Origin: Bacillota bacterium
GTDB lineage: Bacteria > Bacillota > Clostridia > Acetivibrionales > DSM-1351
Length of the DNA stretch: 64,000 bases
Reading direction: 5' to 3'
Assembly (NCBI GenBank): GCA_023415305.1
Contig: JAEZKZ010000030.1
Location: forward strand, 21,865 to 85,864
Shown: positions 19,135 through 29,380 of the stretch, in pieces
How positions within the stretch are numbered: the first letter of the stretch is position 1
How the letters are laid out: each line of letters begins with the position of its first letter
Notes under the pieces: model-generated
Told to the model about the DNA's origin: nothing
The model's input: only the letters and a program-made list of their open reading frames with translations
Databases searched by the model: none
Program-made: the position numbers and the translations under genes

Positions 19135-20268
19135 ATGAAAATTCTATTACTGAGAAATATGGGAGATCAGATAAATATACATAATTATAACGTTCAGGAA
19201 ATAGGGTTGGCAAAAGCATTGGTAAAGAGAGGGCACGAATGTGATATTGTACTTTACTCCTTGCACGATAAGTTCAGGACTGAAAAAGTATATATTGAAG
19301 ATGATAAGTATATAACTCTTTATTGGGTCAAGGGAATCAATATATACTATAACTCTATATTTCTTAAACTAATAAGAAATAAATTTTTTGATGATTATGA
19401 TATTATCCAGACACATGAATATAATCAGTTGATGACATTTATTCTGCCGTATATTACAAAGAGCAAACTTGTAATATACCATGGACCTTATCAAGATATA
19501 CGCAACAAGGCTATTCATGGATTATTTGACAGATTGTTTCTCTCCAGCATCCGGAAAAATTACCCCTACGTAATTGCAAAAAGTGTACTATCTCAAGAAT
19601 ATCTTCTGAACAAAGGCTTTAAAAAAGTTAATGTTCTTGGTGTTGGTCTTGACCAGAACAGGTTCAAAGCTACTCAGACATTAAACGGCAGTTTGAGCGA
19701 ATTTTATTTAAAATGCCGAGGTAATTATCCGGTTCTGGTTTATGTCGGGTCTTTCTGCAGATGGAAAAACACCCCCTTCCTTTTAGACATTGCAAAAGAA
19801 CTTAAAAAGAAACTGGATTTCAGACTTTTAATAATCAGTAATGGAGCGGGTGAATACAAAGATGAATTTTTTAATAAGGTTAAGGAACTACATTTGGAAA
19901 ACAATATACATTACGTAGAGAAAGTGAACCAACAGGAAATCAGTAGTATATACACTAATTCTGATTTGCTTTTGCTGCCCTCGATATATGAAATATTCGG
20001 TATGGTATTGTTGGAAAGCTTGTACTTTGATTGTCCGATTTTAACCTCTTACAACGGGGGGGCTTCAGTATTACTGGATAAAGCTTATCCTGAAATGATA
20101 ATGAAGAATTTTGATGCCGAGAAATGGGCGGACAGGGTTATTTATTTACTCAAAAATAAAGAAAAATATAAGCTCAGAGAGTATGTAAACTCTTATTTTA
20201 CTTGGGAGAGTATAAGTGAACAATTTGAAAGTAGATATCTGGAAGTAATAGGATCCAATAATAAATAA
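19135..20268 (+). CDS. Glycosyltransferase family 4-like
   Basis: 377 residues, GT-B fold. The C-terminal nucleotide-sugar site is visible as LLPSIYEIFGMVLLESLYFD followed by a GG turn, with the donor-domain strand VLVYVGSFCRWKNT before it. Retaining transferase adding one residue of the repeat unit. Directly after the GT2 gene in the same operon; local AT content is high, as in the following polymerase. Confidence 0.88.
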   Translation: MKILLLRNMGDQINIHNYNVQEIGLAKALVKRGHECDIVLYSLHDKFRTEKVYIEDDKYITLYWVKGINIYYNSIFLKLIRNKFFDDYDIIQTHEYNQLMTFILPYITKSKLVIYHGPYQDIRNKAIHGLFDRLFLSSIRKNYPYVIAKSVLSQEYLLNKGFKKVNVLGVGLDQNRFKATQTLNGSLSEFYLKCRGNYPVLVYVGSFCRWKNTPFLLDIAKELKKKLDFRLLIISNGAGEYKDEFFNKVKELHLENNIHYVEKVNQQEISSIYTNSDLLLLPSIYEIFGMVLLESLYFDCPILTSYNGGASVLLDKAYPEMIMKNFDAEKWADRVIYLLKNKEKYKLREYVNSYFTWESISEQFESRYLEVIGSNNK

Positions 20269-20306
20269 AGGCTGCTTTTTAATAATTGGCTTACATCGGA
20301 GGAGAA

Positions 20307-21698
20307 ATGAGAAAAAAATTGCTAAGTATAGAAAATTTGATTTTACTTGGAGTTTTCTTATCTCCATGTTCTGACTTGTTTGTGCTTAAGACGGTAATTT
20401 TTGATGTAAAAATACTTCAATTTCTTTGGAGTGTAGTTTTTGTATCAATATTAATCTGTAAGGCATCAATTAAGGATTTCAAAATAGGTGAGAGTTTAAT
20501 CAGTAAAAAAGATCACATTATTTTTGTTTTATATATTATTTCACTAGTTTTATCCTGCTTATTCTCCTTCAATTTTGGTCTTTCCTTTAAAGAGTTGTTA
20601 CAGTATATCTACCTTTTTCTTATAATGTTAGTTATCTATAAATACTCAAATAATGAGGATATGTTTAATAAAATTATTCGTTCAATAATATTATGTAATA
20701 TATTATTGGTCACTGTTTCGATAATCAGTTACTTAAACGGAAAACTACTTATTCCATCCTTTATAATGTATCAGGACGGATCCTTGCAGGTGATTGACAG
20801 TGTATACAAGACCCAGGCACTCGTAGAATCAAATAGTATTATAAATAGGTTGGAAGGGGTTATGGGATTAGGGACTGTAGGAATTGCGAACTGTATCCTT
20901 ATTCAATCCCTTTTTATAAATTACATGATAAGAAAAAGCTCCGGAAGAATGAAAACGTTCTATCTGGTTGTATTTGCTGCCAATGTTGTGGCGATGGGGC
21001 TAACATACTCCAGAGCTGCGTTAATAACCTTTATAGTAATCCATTTCATCTCTCTGCTTGGGAGTAATAGAAAAGTTAATTTTGCCCTTGCAATAATAGG
21101 TGTTTGTAGTATTCCTGTCGTACTATCCTTTTTTCCCAGTTTATATGAAAGGCTTTTGGAGGCATTTAATACTCAGGAGGGCTCAACAAAATATCACATA
21201 GTACAATGGATGGTTTCACTAAGAGAAGGGTATGATCACATGGCAACCGGTATTGGTATAGGAAATGCTGCCTTTCAGCAGGATATGTACAGGGATATGT
21301 TCAGCTATCTATTCAGGAAGTTCGATTTGTACAACGTCAATGGATCCAATGTTCACAATTTTATATTGCAAATATGGGCCGAACAAGGCTTAACTGGGTT
21401 GGCTGCAAATGTGGCATTGATTTTCTATCCAATAGTAAATAACTTAAAATTCAAATATATAAGTAGAACTAAAGGTAAAAAAACCATAACGGATTATATT
21501 TTATTAGCGTATGCTGCAACACTATTTTATAACCTTACCAATAATAACTTTTATATCGAGACATTCTGGATATTGGCGGGATTGGCATATGCCTCCATGA
21601 AATTCTATCCTGCTGATTTCAAGGAAGCAAAACTTATTTCAGGGAGGGATTACTGTGAAGAAACTTATTTCAAAACTGATTTCAAAATTGAAAAATGA
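20307..21698 (+). CDS. O-antigen ligase/polymerase-like membrane protein (Wzy-type)
   Basis: 463 residues, about eleven membrane segments, with a periplasm-facing loop containing [20 protein letters not shown] and [15 protein letters not shown], which resembles the O-antigen ligase/Wzy domain (the conserved His in VHN). ATG 20307 has GGAGGAG 2-8 bases upstream; the in-frame TTG at 20286 has none. Probably polymerises repeat units outside the membrane. Overlaps the next gene by 44 bases. Confidence 0.83.
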   Translation: MRKKLLSIENLILLGVFLSPCSDLFVLKTVIFDVKILQFLWSVVFVSILICKASIKDFKIGESLISKKDHIIFVLYIISLVLSCLFSFNFGLSFKELLQYIYLFLIMLVIYKYSNNEDMFNKIIRSIILCNILLVTVSIISYLNGKLLIPSFIMYQDGSLQVIDSVYKTQALVESNSIINRLEGVMGLGTVGIANCILIQSLFINYMIRKSSGRMKTFYLVVFAANVVAMGLTYSRAALITFIVIHFISLLGSNRKVNFALAIIGVCSIPVVLSFFPSLYERLLEAFNTQEGSTKYHIVQWMVSLREGYDHMATGIGIGNAAFQQDMYRDMFSYLFRKFDLYNVNGSNVHNFILQIWAEQGLTGLAANVALIFYPIVNNLKFKYISRTKGKKTITDYILLAYAATLFYNLTNNNFYIETFWILAGLAYASMKFYPADFKEAKLISGRDYCEETYFKTDFKIEK

Positions 21699-22371
21699 AA
21701 ATTATGAAATTGATCCTAATTTAAGTGTAATTGATATAATGAACACCCTTGTAAACAGAGGCTTACAAGTATTGAGGGGACTAATTAAAAGAATTGGAGT
21801 GAAGCAATGTAAGGGGATTCTATTCTGCGGATCAAAAGTAAAACTAAAGTATAAAGGTAAGCTTTCTATCGGTAAAAATGTAATATTTGAAGATAACACC
21901 TGCATAAACTCATTAAGTAAGGCTGGAGTTAGGATTGGAAATAACGTATCTATTGGGAGAAATAGTATTATTGAGTGCACAGGCGTAGTAAGAGAACTGG
22001 GAGAGGAACTGATAATAGGTAATCATGTAGGTATAGCACCTAATGCCTTTATAGCTGTTAGAGGTAGGGTTGAAATCGGTGACAATACAATTATTGGACC
22101 GGGAGTTAGTATTCATGCCGAAAACCATATATTCAGCGATCAATATAAACCCATAAGACTACAAGGTTCCAGCAGAAAGGGAATAACTATTGGAAATGAT
22201 TGTTGGATAGGATCAAAGGTGGTTATTTTAGATGGCGTGAAAATAGGAGATGGATGCATAATTGCAGCAGGAGCAGTAGTAAACAGCAATATTCCGGATT
22301 ATGCTGTTGCAGGTGGAGTACCTGCTAAAATAATTAAATACAGAGGCACAATCGAGGCCCGGAAAGCATAA
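21655..22371 (+). CDS. Left-handed beta-helix (hexapeptide) acyltransferase
   Basis: 238 residues. After an N-terminal helical part, hexapeptide repeats run from about residue 65 ([30 protein letters not shown]), with the catalytic-type HAENH and the end loop [17 protein letters not shown]. This is the WbbJ/maltose-acetyltransferase class that acetylates sugars. GTG start with GGGAGG upstream, inside the end of the wzy-like gene. Confidence 0.88.
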   Translation: MKKLISKLISKLKNENYEIDPNLSVIDIMNTLVNRGLQVLRGLIKRIGVKQCKGILFCGSKVKLKYKGKLSIGKNVIFEDNTCINSLSKAGVRIGNNVSIGRNSIIECTGVVRELGEELIIGNHVGIAPNAFIAVRGRVEIGDNTIIGPGVSIHAENHIFSDQYKPIRLQGSSRKGITIGNDCWIGSKVVILDGVKIGDGCIIAAGAVVNSNIPDYAVAGGVPAKIIKYRGTIEARKA

Positions 22372-22383
22372 GGTACACAGAGG

Positions 22384-23616
22384 ATGAAGATATTAGTAGT
22401 AAATAAATTCCTATACTATAAAGGCGGAAGTGAAACATATATGTTTCACTTGTTTGAATATATGAAAAAATCAGGCCATGAAATCGAGTATTTTGGTATG
22501 GAGGATTCAAGAAACGTTGTGGGGAACAGTGCCGGAGAAAATATATCCAATCTCGATTTCAACGGTAATATGCTAAAAAAAGCTTCATATCCGTTTAAAG
22601 TAATTTATTCACTTGAAGCGAGAAGTAAAATCGGTAAAGTAATTAAAACTTTCAAACCCGATATAGTACACTTAAATAACTACAACTTCCAGGTCACACC
22701 ATCAATTATATATGAGATTAAGAAATATAATCTTCCTGTTGTTCAGACACTTCATGACCCCCAGTTGGTTTGTCCGTATCATCGTCTATATAACAATAAA
22801 AGACGGGAGTATTGTGAGAAATGCAGCGGAGGTAAATTTGTAAAGTGTGTAACAGAAAGATGTATAGACAACTCAATGTTAAAAAGCATAGTAGGTGCAC
22901 TGGAAAGCTATATCTACAGGCAGCTTGGAACATATAACCACATAGATTACTTTATATCTCCAAGCCACTTCCTTAAAGAAAAAATCATTAGTATGAACTC
23001 GACCATTTCGAGAGAAAAAATCATTGTATTACATAATTTCACAAACGGCTTTATTACAGAATATACTGCTATCAAGGAGCCTTATGTTTTATATTTTGGG
23101 AGAATCTCTGCAGCAAAAGGCATACAGACTTTAATATCTGCCTGTAAAAACCTACCCCAGATAAAGTTCATATTTGTGGGATCAGGACAACTTGAAAATG
23201 AGTTATCGGGTATAAACAATGTTGAATTTCTGGGATATAAAACTGGTGAAGAGCTGAAAAATCTTATTAGCAAAGCTTTATTTTCAGTCTGTCCTTCGGA
23301 ATGGTTTGAAAACTGCCCAATGTCTGTACTGGAATCACAGATGTATGGAACTCCCGTTATTGGTTCCAATATCGGCGGGATTCCGGAATTGATAAAAAAT
23401 AATTATGATGGTCTGTTATTTGCCTCGGGGGACTCAGAGGATTTGACAAGAAAAATAAAATACTTGTATGACAATGATGCAATTCTGAAAAGGTTTTCAG
23501 AAAACTGCATAAAGAAAGCGCGAGAGTTTTCCATAGAAAATTACAGCGATAAGCTAAAAAATATATACCATTTGGCAATCGAAAAACATTTATCGACTCA
23601 GAGGGTATCTGGCTGA
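22384..23616 (+). CDS. Glycosyltransferase family 4
   Basis: 410 residues, GT-B fold. N-terminal acceptor domain begins KILVVNKFLYYKGGSETYMF; donor domain has YFGRISAAKGIQTLI, and the nucleotide site CPSEWFENCPMSVLESQMYG followed by SNIGGIPEL. A Cys-rich insertion (about residues 128-165, CPYHRLYNNKRREYCEKC and later Cys) is common in this subfamily. Sugar and linkage unknown. Confidence 0.9.
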   Translation: MKILVVNKFLYYKGGSETYMFHLFEYMKKSGHEIEYFGMEDSRNVVGNSAGENISNLDFNGNMLKKASYPFKVIYSLEARSKIGKVIKTFKPDIVHLNNYNFQVTPSIIYEIKKYNLPVVQTLHDPQLVCPYHRLYNNKRREYCEKCSGGKFVKCVTERCIDNSMLKSIVGALESYIYRQLGTYNHIDYFISPSHFLKEKIISMNSTISREKIIVLHNFTNGFITEYTAIKEPYVLYFGRISAAKGIQTLISACKNLPQIKFIFVGSGQLENELSGINNVEFLGYKTGEELKNLISKALFSVCPSEWFENCPMSVLESQMYGTPVIGSNIGGIPELIKNNYDGLLFASGDSEDLTRKIKYLYDNDAILKRFSENCIKKAREFSIENYSDKLKNIYHLAIEKHLSTQRVSG

Positions 23617-23715
23617 CTCAGAGAATTTGTGCCGCAGAAAGCCGAGTTATGTATCTGTCCTAATATACTTTTGATTGAAATAAACTCAAGAATTTATTGC
23701 AGGGGAGAGGAATCA

Positions 23716-25335
23716 ATGAAAATTAGCCTTAAGAAAGTTTTATTTATGCTTATACTGGCTGTAGCGTTAGTAATATTATCAGCGCCAACCTTATTTGTAA
23801 GCCATACTGATAGTATTTATCCCAAGGCAATTAATAACAGTTATCAGGATTATGGAGTCGGAGGTAGAATTATGGACATTGCTCAAACTCAAACTGTTAG
23901 TGCTGCTCCAATAAATAAAAAGGGAAATGCGAATTACTATAACGATAAAAACGGTGAATACTATGCTGATGTCAAATATAAGGTGAAAGCCAATGATAAT
24001 ACATCCTATCTTGTCAGCTTGCTGAATTCAGGAGAGACGGTGAATCTTCCTGCCGGGAATTATTTATGCAGGACAAATCTTGTTTTAAAAAACAGACGAT
24101 CGACAATCACTGGTGTGCCTGGCAAAACCAGAATAGTATTCGACTCAAAAAATTATGTTCTTAATGATACCATAACCTTTAGGGAAGGCTTCATTATTAA
24201 TGATAGTTACTACAGTGAATACAAAGATAATACTGCTCAGGAAATAAGTATTTCAGGTGTTACCTTTGAGTATAAAAGATTTACTTCAAATTCACCAAAG
24301 ACTATTTTACTGTTTAAGAATATAAAGAAGGCCGACATTAATAATTGCTCCTTTATAGCAGATTTACCCAACAAAATTGATGTTACCAATATAGACCTAT
24401 ACAATGGCTGTAAAAATGTAACCATTTCAGATTGCTTTTTCAGCAATAGAACTAAAGCCTCCAGTGGTGGATGTATATGGGTCAGAAATTTAACAGCCAG
24501 TAAGGTAAGAGTAAACGGGAACCTGACCGAAAACATTATCATTAACAAGTGTTCTTTTGATAAGGATTCAAAGGATGAAGTAATTGCCGTATACTCGTCA
24601 GTAGGTGATGTAAAGGACGTAACAATAAGTAACTGCAGTATAAATGATTATTCTGACGATCAGGAAATAGTATTAAGTGCATATTCAAGTGAAGATAAGT
24701 ATTACGGAATTGTGGAGAATGTCACCATACACAATAACGATATATATTCCAAAAACTTTAATGCGTTTGTAATTATGATCGGTGTTGAAAATAGAACTAA
24801 GCCGGCTAGCAACATAACAATTGCAAACAATAAAATTGTCACCGATTCCACCAACTCCAAGAGAAAAATAACAATATACAATTCGACCAATAATAAAAAC
24901 GGTAATGTTGTCTTGAACAACAATGTTATAAACGCAGCCAGTGGTAGCTATTATGTGGCTATTGCCAATGCTACGGCTTCAGTGGGGAACACTGTTACAG
25001 GAAATTTTGAAAACGGCATTGTAGGAGGTACAGTAATTAATAATACTATCATTGGTGCAATAAACGGTATAGTTACACCTGATTTTGCGCTGAATAATAA
25101 AGTATCGCAAGGTAAATTCGGAGTAAGGGTATACAGCAACAGTGACAGCATGATAACAAAGAATGTTATTGAACTTGATAAAAGTATTGGAGTATGTGGT
25201 ATCGATATACCCTCTCAAGGTTATGTAACGGTTCTGAACAATACAATATACACTTTGACCGCAAATCAGACGGGAATTACAGCAAAAAGCCCTAATACGG
25301 TTCTGAGTGGTAATAATACTATAAGTATTGGTTAA
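23716..25335 (+). CDS. Exported right-handed beta-helix protein
   Basis: 539 residues from ATG 23716 (AGGGGAGAGG 5 bases upstream); an earlier in-frame start at 23629 lacks a site. A signal peptide or anchor (KISLKKVLFMLILAVAL) leads to an Asn-rich repeat body with many short strands of the type NVTISDCFF, NVTIHNNDIY and NNVINAASG, typical of pectate-lyase-like parallel beta helices. In such operons these proteins cut, epimerise or hold the polymer; no catalytic residues can be assigned from sequence alone. Confidence 0.82.
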   Translation: MKISLKKVLFMLILAVALVILSAPTLFVSHTDSIYPKAINNSYQDYGVGGRIMDIAQTQTVSAAPINKKGNANYYNDKNGEYYADVKYKVKANDNTSYLVSLLNSGETVNLPAGNYLCRTNLVLKNRRSTITGVPGKTRIVFDSKNYVLNDTITFREGFIINDSYYSEYKDNTAQEISISGVTFEYKRFTSNSPKTILLFKNIKKADINNCSFIADLPNKIDVTNIDLYNGCKNVTISDCFFSNRTKASSGGCIWVRNLTASKVRVNGNLTENIIINKCSFDKDSKDEVIAVYSSVGDVKDVTISNCSINDYSDDQEIVLSAYSSEDKYYGIVENVTIHNNDIYSKNFNAFVIMIGVENRTKPASNITIANNKIVTDSTNSKRKITIYNSTNNKNGNVVLNNNVINAASGSYYVAIANATASVGNTVTGNFENGIVGGTVINNTIIGAINGIVTPDFALNNKVSQGKFGVRVYSNSDSMITKNVIELDKSIGVCGIDIPSQGYVTVLNNTIYTLTANQTGITAKSPNTVLSGNNTISIG

Positions 25336-25368
25336 ATGGACAAATCAATTAAATATCTATAGAAAAAG

Positions 25369-25403
25369 GGCTCATGATTAAAAAAATCATGGGTCATTCT
25401 TTT
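25369..25403 (+). terminator. Terminator-like hairpin inside the polysaccharide operon
   Basis: An 11-bp stem with two G-U pairs (25369-25379 with 25385-25395), loop of five A, then ATTCTTTTA. It lies between the beta-helix gene and the next acyltransferase, where LoaP would be needed for read-through. Confidence 0.55.
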
Positions 25404-25430
25404 ATATAAATAAGGAGGCATGATAAGTAT

Positions 25431-25874
25431 ATGGATAAACTTATGAATCTCTTAATCAGTATGAGAAGGAACTCTATCCTGGCTAAATTATCTTACGTTT
25501 TAATGCGTCTTTTAGGTTTATGCATCCCTCCAAGTGTAAAGATCGGAAAGAATTTAAAACTTGTCCATTGGGCATACGGGTTGGTCATTCACCCCAATAC
25601 CATAATTGGGGACAATGTGAGAATATATTCCGGAGTTACTATTGGAAGAGCAGATATATTTATTGAAAACCGGACGGATATAAAGATAGTTATAGAAGAT
25701 AATGCAATAATCTGTACAGGTGCAAAAATCCTGTGCAAGGGGGAGCAGCTTGTAGTTGGTAAAGGCTCAATTATTGGAGCAAATTCAGTATTGTTTAGAT
25801 CAACAGGGGCAGGAGAAATATGGGGTGGTATTCCTGCCCTCAAGATAAAAGATGTTATTAAATCCAGTATATAG
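25431..25874 (+). CDS. Serine-acetyltransferase-like hexapeptide acyltransferase
   Basis: 147 residues, a short beta-helix enzyme of the CysE/LbetaH class. Hexapeptide turns are seen in IGKNLKLVH, IHPNTIIGDNVRIYSGVTIG and IGANSVLF. It lacks the N-terminal helical domain of true CysE and sits among polysaccharide genes, so acylation of a sugar is more likely than cysteine synthesis. TAAGGAGG lies upstream of the ATG. Confidence 0.82.
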   Translation: MDKLMNLLISMRRNSILAKLSYVLMRLLGLCIPPSVKIGKNLKLVHWAYGLVIHPNTIIGDNVRIYSGVTIGRADIFIENRTDIKIVIEDNAIICTGAKILCKGEQLVVGKGSIIGANSVLFRSTGAGEIWGGIPALKIKDVIKSSI

Positions 25875-25923
25875 TGTCAGAAAGATTATTATACCAAAAT
25901 GGAAAGAAGAGGTACGGTGCGTT

Positions 25924-26976
25924 ATGTCAAAAAGAACATTATATGGTTCAATTATAATTACATATCGCTGCAATGCTAAATGCAACATGTGTGATTGCTT
26001 TAAGGACCCGAGTAAGCCGGAAGAGGAAATAACCTTGGATATTATAAGAAAATTGCCCGAGATGGCATTTACCAACATAACAGGCGGAGAGCCCTTTATT
26101 CGGAGGGATATCCATGATATTGTCAGGGAACTTTACAAGAAGACCAATAGAATAGTTATTTCGACTAATGGTTACTTTACAGACAGAATACTTGATTTAT
26201 GCAGGGAGTTTCCGGAGGTAGGCATAAGAATAAGCATTGAAGGGCTGCAGGAAGCAAATGATAATATACGGGGAATACCCGATGGCTTCAACAGAGGCTA
26301 TAATACACTGAAAAAACTTGTTGCAGCCGGGCATAAAGATGTCGGCTTTGGCTGCACGGTGCAGGAAATGAATTCGCAGGACCTGATTCCGCTGTACAAG
26401 CTCTCTGATGAGCTGGATATGGAATTTGCCACTGCAACCTTGCACAATTCCTTCTATTTCAGGAAAACCGACAACAAAATCAACGACAGGCTAAAGGTAG
26501 CCAAAGCCTTTGAACAGCTGGTAAACCAGCTTCTTAAATCCAGGTCGCCAAAAAAGTGGTTCAGAGCCTATTTCAATCATGGACTTATAAACTACTTATA
26601 CGGGAATAAGCGTTATTTACCTTGTGATATGGGAAGCAACGGTTTTTTTGTCGATCCCTTCGGTCATGTGCTGCCCTGTAACGGAAGTAACGAAAGAATG
26701 TCTATGGGCTCGCTGCAGGAGAATACCTGGGAGGAAATCTGGAATTCACCCCGGGCAGAGGAAGTTAGAAAAATGGTTAAGAATTGTCCGAAAAACTGTT
26801 GGATGATAGGAAGTGTTGCCCCAGCCATGAAGCAAAGGATTTGGATTCCCACGTGGTGGGTTGCAAGGCATAAGCTGAAGGGCAGCTACAGCCTTAAGGA
26901 AAATAAATTTATAGATTGTAAGGAGTTTAGCTCATATGAAAATCGCAATGATAGGGCAAAAGGGTATTCCGTCTAG
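25924..26976 (+). CDS. Radical SAM/SPASM domain enzyme in the polysaccharide operon
   Basis: 350 residues from ATG 25924; longer in-frame starts exist back to 25852 and the ribosome binding site (GAGG, 13 bases away) is imperfect. The radical SAM cluster motif is Cys16, Cys20, Cys23 (CNAKCNMC), followed by TGGEPFIR. A C-terminal SPASM-like region has CDMGSNGFFVDPFGHVLPC and a later pair in CPKNCW, for auxiliary Fe-S binding. It precedes a glycosyltransferase and the nucleotidyltransferase of the peptide cluster. It may modify a peptide or a sugar; not decidable from sequence. Confidence 0.85.
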   Translation: MSKRTLYGSIIITYRCNAKCNMCDCFKDPSKPEEEITLDIIRKLPEMAFTNITGGEPFIRRDIHDIVRELYKKTNRIVISTNGYFTDRILDLCREFPEVGIRISIEGLQEANDNIRGIPDGFNRGYNTLKKLVAAGHKDVGFGCTVQEMNSQDLIPLYKLSDELDMEFATATLHNSFYFRKTDNKINDRLKVAKAFEQLVNQLLKSRSPKKWFRAYFNHGLINYLYGNKRYLPCDMGSNGFFVDPFGHVLPCNGSNERMSMGSLQENTWEEIWNSPRAEEVRKMVKNCPKNCWMIGSVAPAMKQRIWIPTWWVARHKLKGSYSLKENKFIDCKEFSSYENRNDRAKGYSV

Positions 26977-28108
26977 ATCAGGGGGGATAGAGATCCATGT
27001 GGATGAAATATCCAAGAGACTTGTATGCCTGGGGTGCCAGGTGGAGGTTTATTGCAGAAAGGATTATTGCGATCAGGAGTTTGAGGGGGGGAATTACGAG
27101 GGTGTAAAGCTGAGATACACTCCATTTTTAAATTCAAAGCATCTGGATGCCATAACTCATACCTTTACCTCAACTATAAGCGCTCTTTTATCAAACTGTG
27201 AGATATTTCACTATCACGCATTAGGGCCATCTACGCTGGCTTTTATACCAAGGTTGTTCGGCAAAAGGGTTGTATGTACTGTTCATGGACTGGATTGGCA
27301 AAGAGGAAAATGGGGGAGATTTGCAGCTGCCTTCCTTAAGTTCGGGGAATATGCCACTGCAAAATTTGCCCATAAGACAATCAGTGTCTCCAGAAATCTT
27401 ATTGGATATTACAAAGAGAAATATGGCATGGAACCCACATATATTCCCAATGGAGTAGAAAGGCCGGATTTGTTGAAGGCTCGAGTGATAAAGGAAAAGT
27501 ATAATCTCGGCAGTGATGAGTATATTCTTTTTCTAGCCCGGCTTGTACCCGAAAAGGGAGTTCATTACCTGATAGATGCCTTCAAAAATATAAAAACGGA
27601 GAAAAAGCTGGTGATTGCAGGCGGCTCAAGCCATAGCAGCCATTACGAGCTAGAAATAAGAAAGCAGGCTGAAGGAAATAGAAATATTATTTTTACCGGA
27701 TTTGTACGGGGGCAGGAACTGGCGGAGCTATACAGCAACGCTTATTTTTATGTCCTGCCTTCCGACATAGAAGGGCTGCCCATAAGTCTTTTGGAGGCAA
27801 TGAGTTATGGTAACTGTTGTCTGGTAAGTGATATACCTGAAAACACAAATGTTATTGGAACTATCGGTTATAGCTTTTGCAAATCAGATGTTGGGGACTT
27901 GATAAATAAACTAGCCATATTACTTAACGATAAAGATAAGGTTTTAAAAGTTAGAGCCCTTGCGGGTAATTACATTCTAAACAAATACAATTGGGACAGG
28001 ATAGCTGTTGAGACTAAAAACCTTTATAAGAGTGTACTTAAACCAAAGGGCAAAAAAAATCACAGCTGGAGGTTGGGAAATGAAGGAAAAAGACATAATC
28101 TTAACTGA
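26936..28108 (+). CDS. Glycosyltransferase family 4 (rhamnosyltransferase-like)
   Basis: 390 residues. Begins KIAMIGQKGIPSRSGGIEIH, a start typical of the DUF1972/GT4 group that includes rhamnosyltransferases; donor domain with FLARLVPEKGVHYLIDAF and the nucleotide site LPSDIEGLPISLLEAMSYG. AAGGAG 11 bases before ATG, overlapping the radical SAM gene by 41 bases. The basic C-terminal tail overlaps the start of the next gene by 29 bases. Confidence 0.88.
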   Translation: MKIAMIGQKGIPSRSGGIEIHVDEISKRLVCLGCQVEVYCRKDYCDQEFEGGNYEGVKLRYTPFLNSKHLDAITHTFTSTISALLSNCEIFHYHALGPSTLAFIPRLFGKRVVCTVHGLDWQRGKWGRFAAAFLKFGEYATAKFAHKTISVSRNLIGYYKEKYGMEPTYIPNGVERPDLLKARVIKEKYNLGSDEYILFLARLVPEKGVHYLIDAFKNIKTEKKLVIAGGSSHSSHYELEIRKQAEGNRNIIFTGFVRGQELAELYSNAYFYVLPSDIEGLPISLLEAMSYGNCCLVSDIPENTNVIGTIGYSFCKSDVGDLINKLAILLNDKDKVLKVRALAGNYILNKYNWDRIAVETKNLYKSVLKPKGKKNHSWRLGNEGKRHNLN

Positions 28109-29327
28109 ATTATTAAGTGCTGCCCTAAGAAAAGAAGTTGTCAGTTTTAAAAAGTACAGAGGACGGAGCATTGATTGGCAGGAGATATTCAAGGAGGCCA
28201 GGGCTCACCAGGTACATACCTTGATTTATCCCATTATTAAAGAGGTTGATACTGAAATAGGGGTTGATAAAGAGACTATGGACGCCTGGAAGCAGTCAGT
28301 TATATCTTGCGGCTTTCAGATGATTTGCAACGAACTTTGGATAGGTGAAGTAATAGAGATACTTAACTCCTATGAGATAAAAACCATAGTTCTTAAGGGG
28401 ATGGTTGTAAGTAAATGGTATCCCCACCCTGAACTCAGGACAATGGGGGACTCAGATATACTTGTGCTGGAAAAGGACTTGAAAAAGGCAACCGAACTTC
28501 TTCATGGAATGGGATATACCTCACAAAAGGATAGGAATACAAAACATATTGAGTTCTATAAGAAAAGTTTTATTGCTATAGAATTGCACAGGCTTCTTGC
28601 AGATTACAACTTTATTAAAAATGCAGATTTACTTAATAATGATGCCTGGAGTAAGCCTATGGAAGTAAAAATTGGTAACACAAAGACTCTTGCACTATCC
28701 TGGGAGATGCAAATAATACATTGCTGTATACATATGGCTTCCCATATTTCCTATGAAGGTATAGGCTTGAGGCAATTGTGTGATCTGGTGATTATTGTTG
28801 AAAAAGGTGGCAAAGAAATAAATTGGAATATTGTACAAGATAAGTCAATAAGATATGGTGTTGACCAATTCATGAGTGCCATATTCACGGTATGTCACAA
28901 GCTTTTTAATTTGGAGATTCCAGCTATTTTCTCTAACAGTGCGGATTCAAACTTTTCAAATATAGATTTACTTATTGAGGACATTCTCGACGGAGGTAAT
29001 TTCGGCAGAAAGGATCTTCGACGCGTATCAGCAAACGTGCTGGTGAACAACACAAATGGCGGAGAGGGTAAAGAATACAGTAATAAGCTGATTAATGCCT
29101 TACATTTACTATTTCCGAGCAGAAATAAAATGTCGGCCAAATATAAGTATATATATGTTAAAAAATCTCCATTACTGTTGCCGGCGGCGTGGATACACAG
29201 GATTGCCTTCGGTATTATACGTAAGGACTATAAGTTTGAACATAAAAAGGCAATATTTCAGGACAATTCTTTAATCGATATGGCCAGCGACAGAAATAAC
29301 CTTCTGGAGTGGCTAAAGCTAAGGTAA
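28080..29327 (+). CDS. Nucleotidyltransferase family protein (PF14907 type) of the peptide cluster
   Basis: 415 residues from ATG 28080 (GGAGG 7 bases upstream, inside the preceding gene). The middle holds a nucleotidyltransferase core: LKGMVVSKWYPHPELRTMGD followed by SDILV, with the acidic D-x-D pair, and later AIELHRLL. The length and core match the uncharacterised nucleotidyltransferase family that accompanies Firmicute lasso-peptide clusters such as paeninodin. In this cluster it precedes the first precursor peptide, so it likely adds a nucleotide or similar group to the peptide (inference). Confidence 0.82.
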   Translation: MKEKDIILTELLSAALRKEVVSFKKYRGRSIDWQEIFKEARAHQVHTLIYPIIKEVDTEIGVDKETMDAWKQSVISCGFQMICNELWIGEVIEILNSYEIKTIVLKGMVVSKWYPHPELRTMGDSDILVLEKDLKKATELLHGMGYTSQKDRNTKHIEFYKKSFIAIELHRLLADYNFIKNADLLNNDAWSKPMEVKIGNTKTLALSWEMQIIHCCIHMASHISYEGIGLRQLCDLVIIVEKGGKEINWNIVQDKSIRYGVDQFMSAIFTVCHKLFNLEIPAIFSNSADSNFSNIDLLIEDILDGGNFGRKDLRRVSANVLVNNTNGGEGKEYSNKLINALHLLFPSRNKMSAKYKYIYVKKSPLLLPAAWIHRIAFGIIRKDYKFEHKKAIFQDNSLIDMASDRNNLLEWLKLR

Positions 29328-29380
29328 AGGTAAAACCTCAAGATAAAAATTAAGTTTTTAATGCAAAAGGAGGCTGTTTT

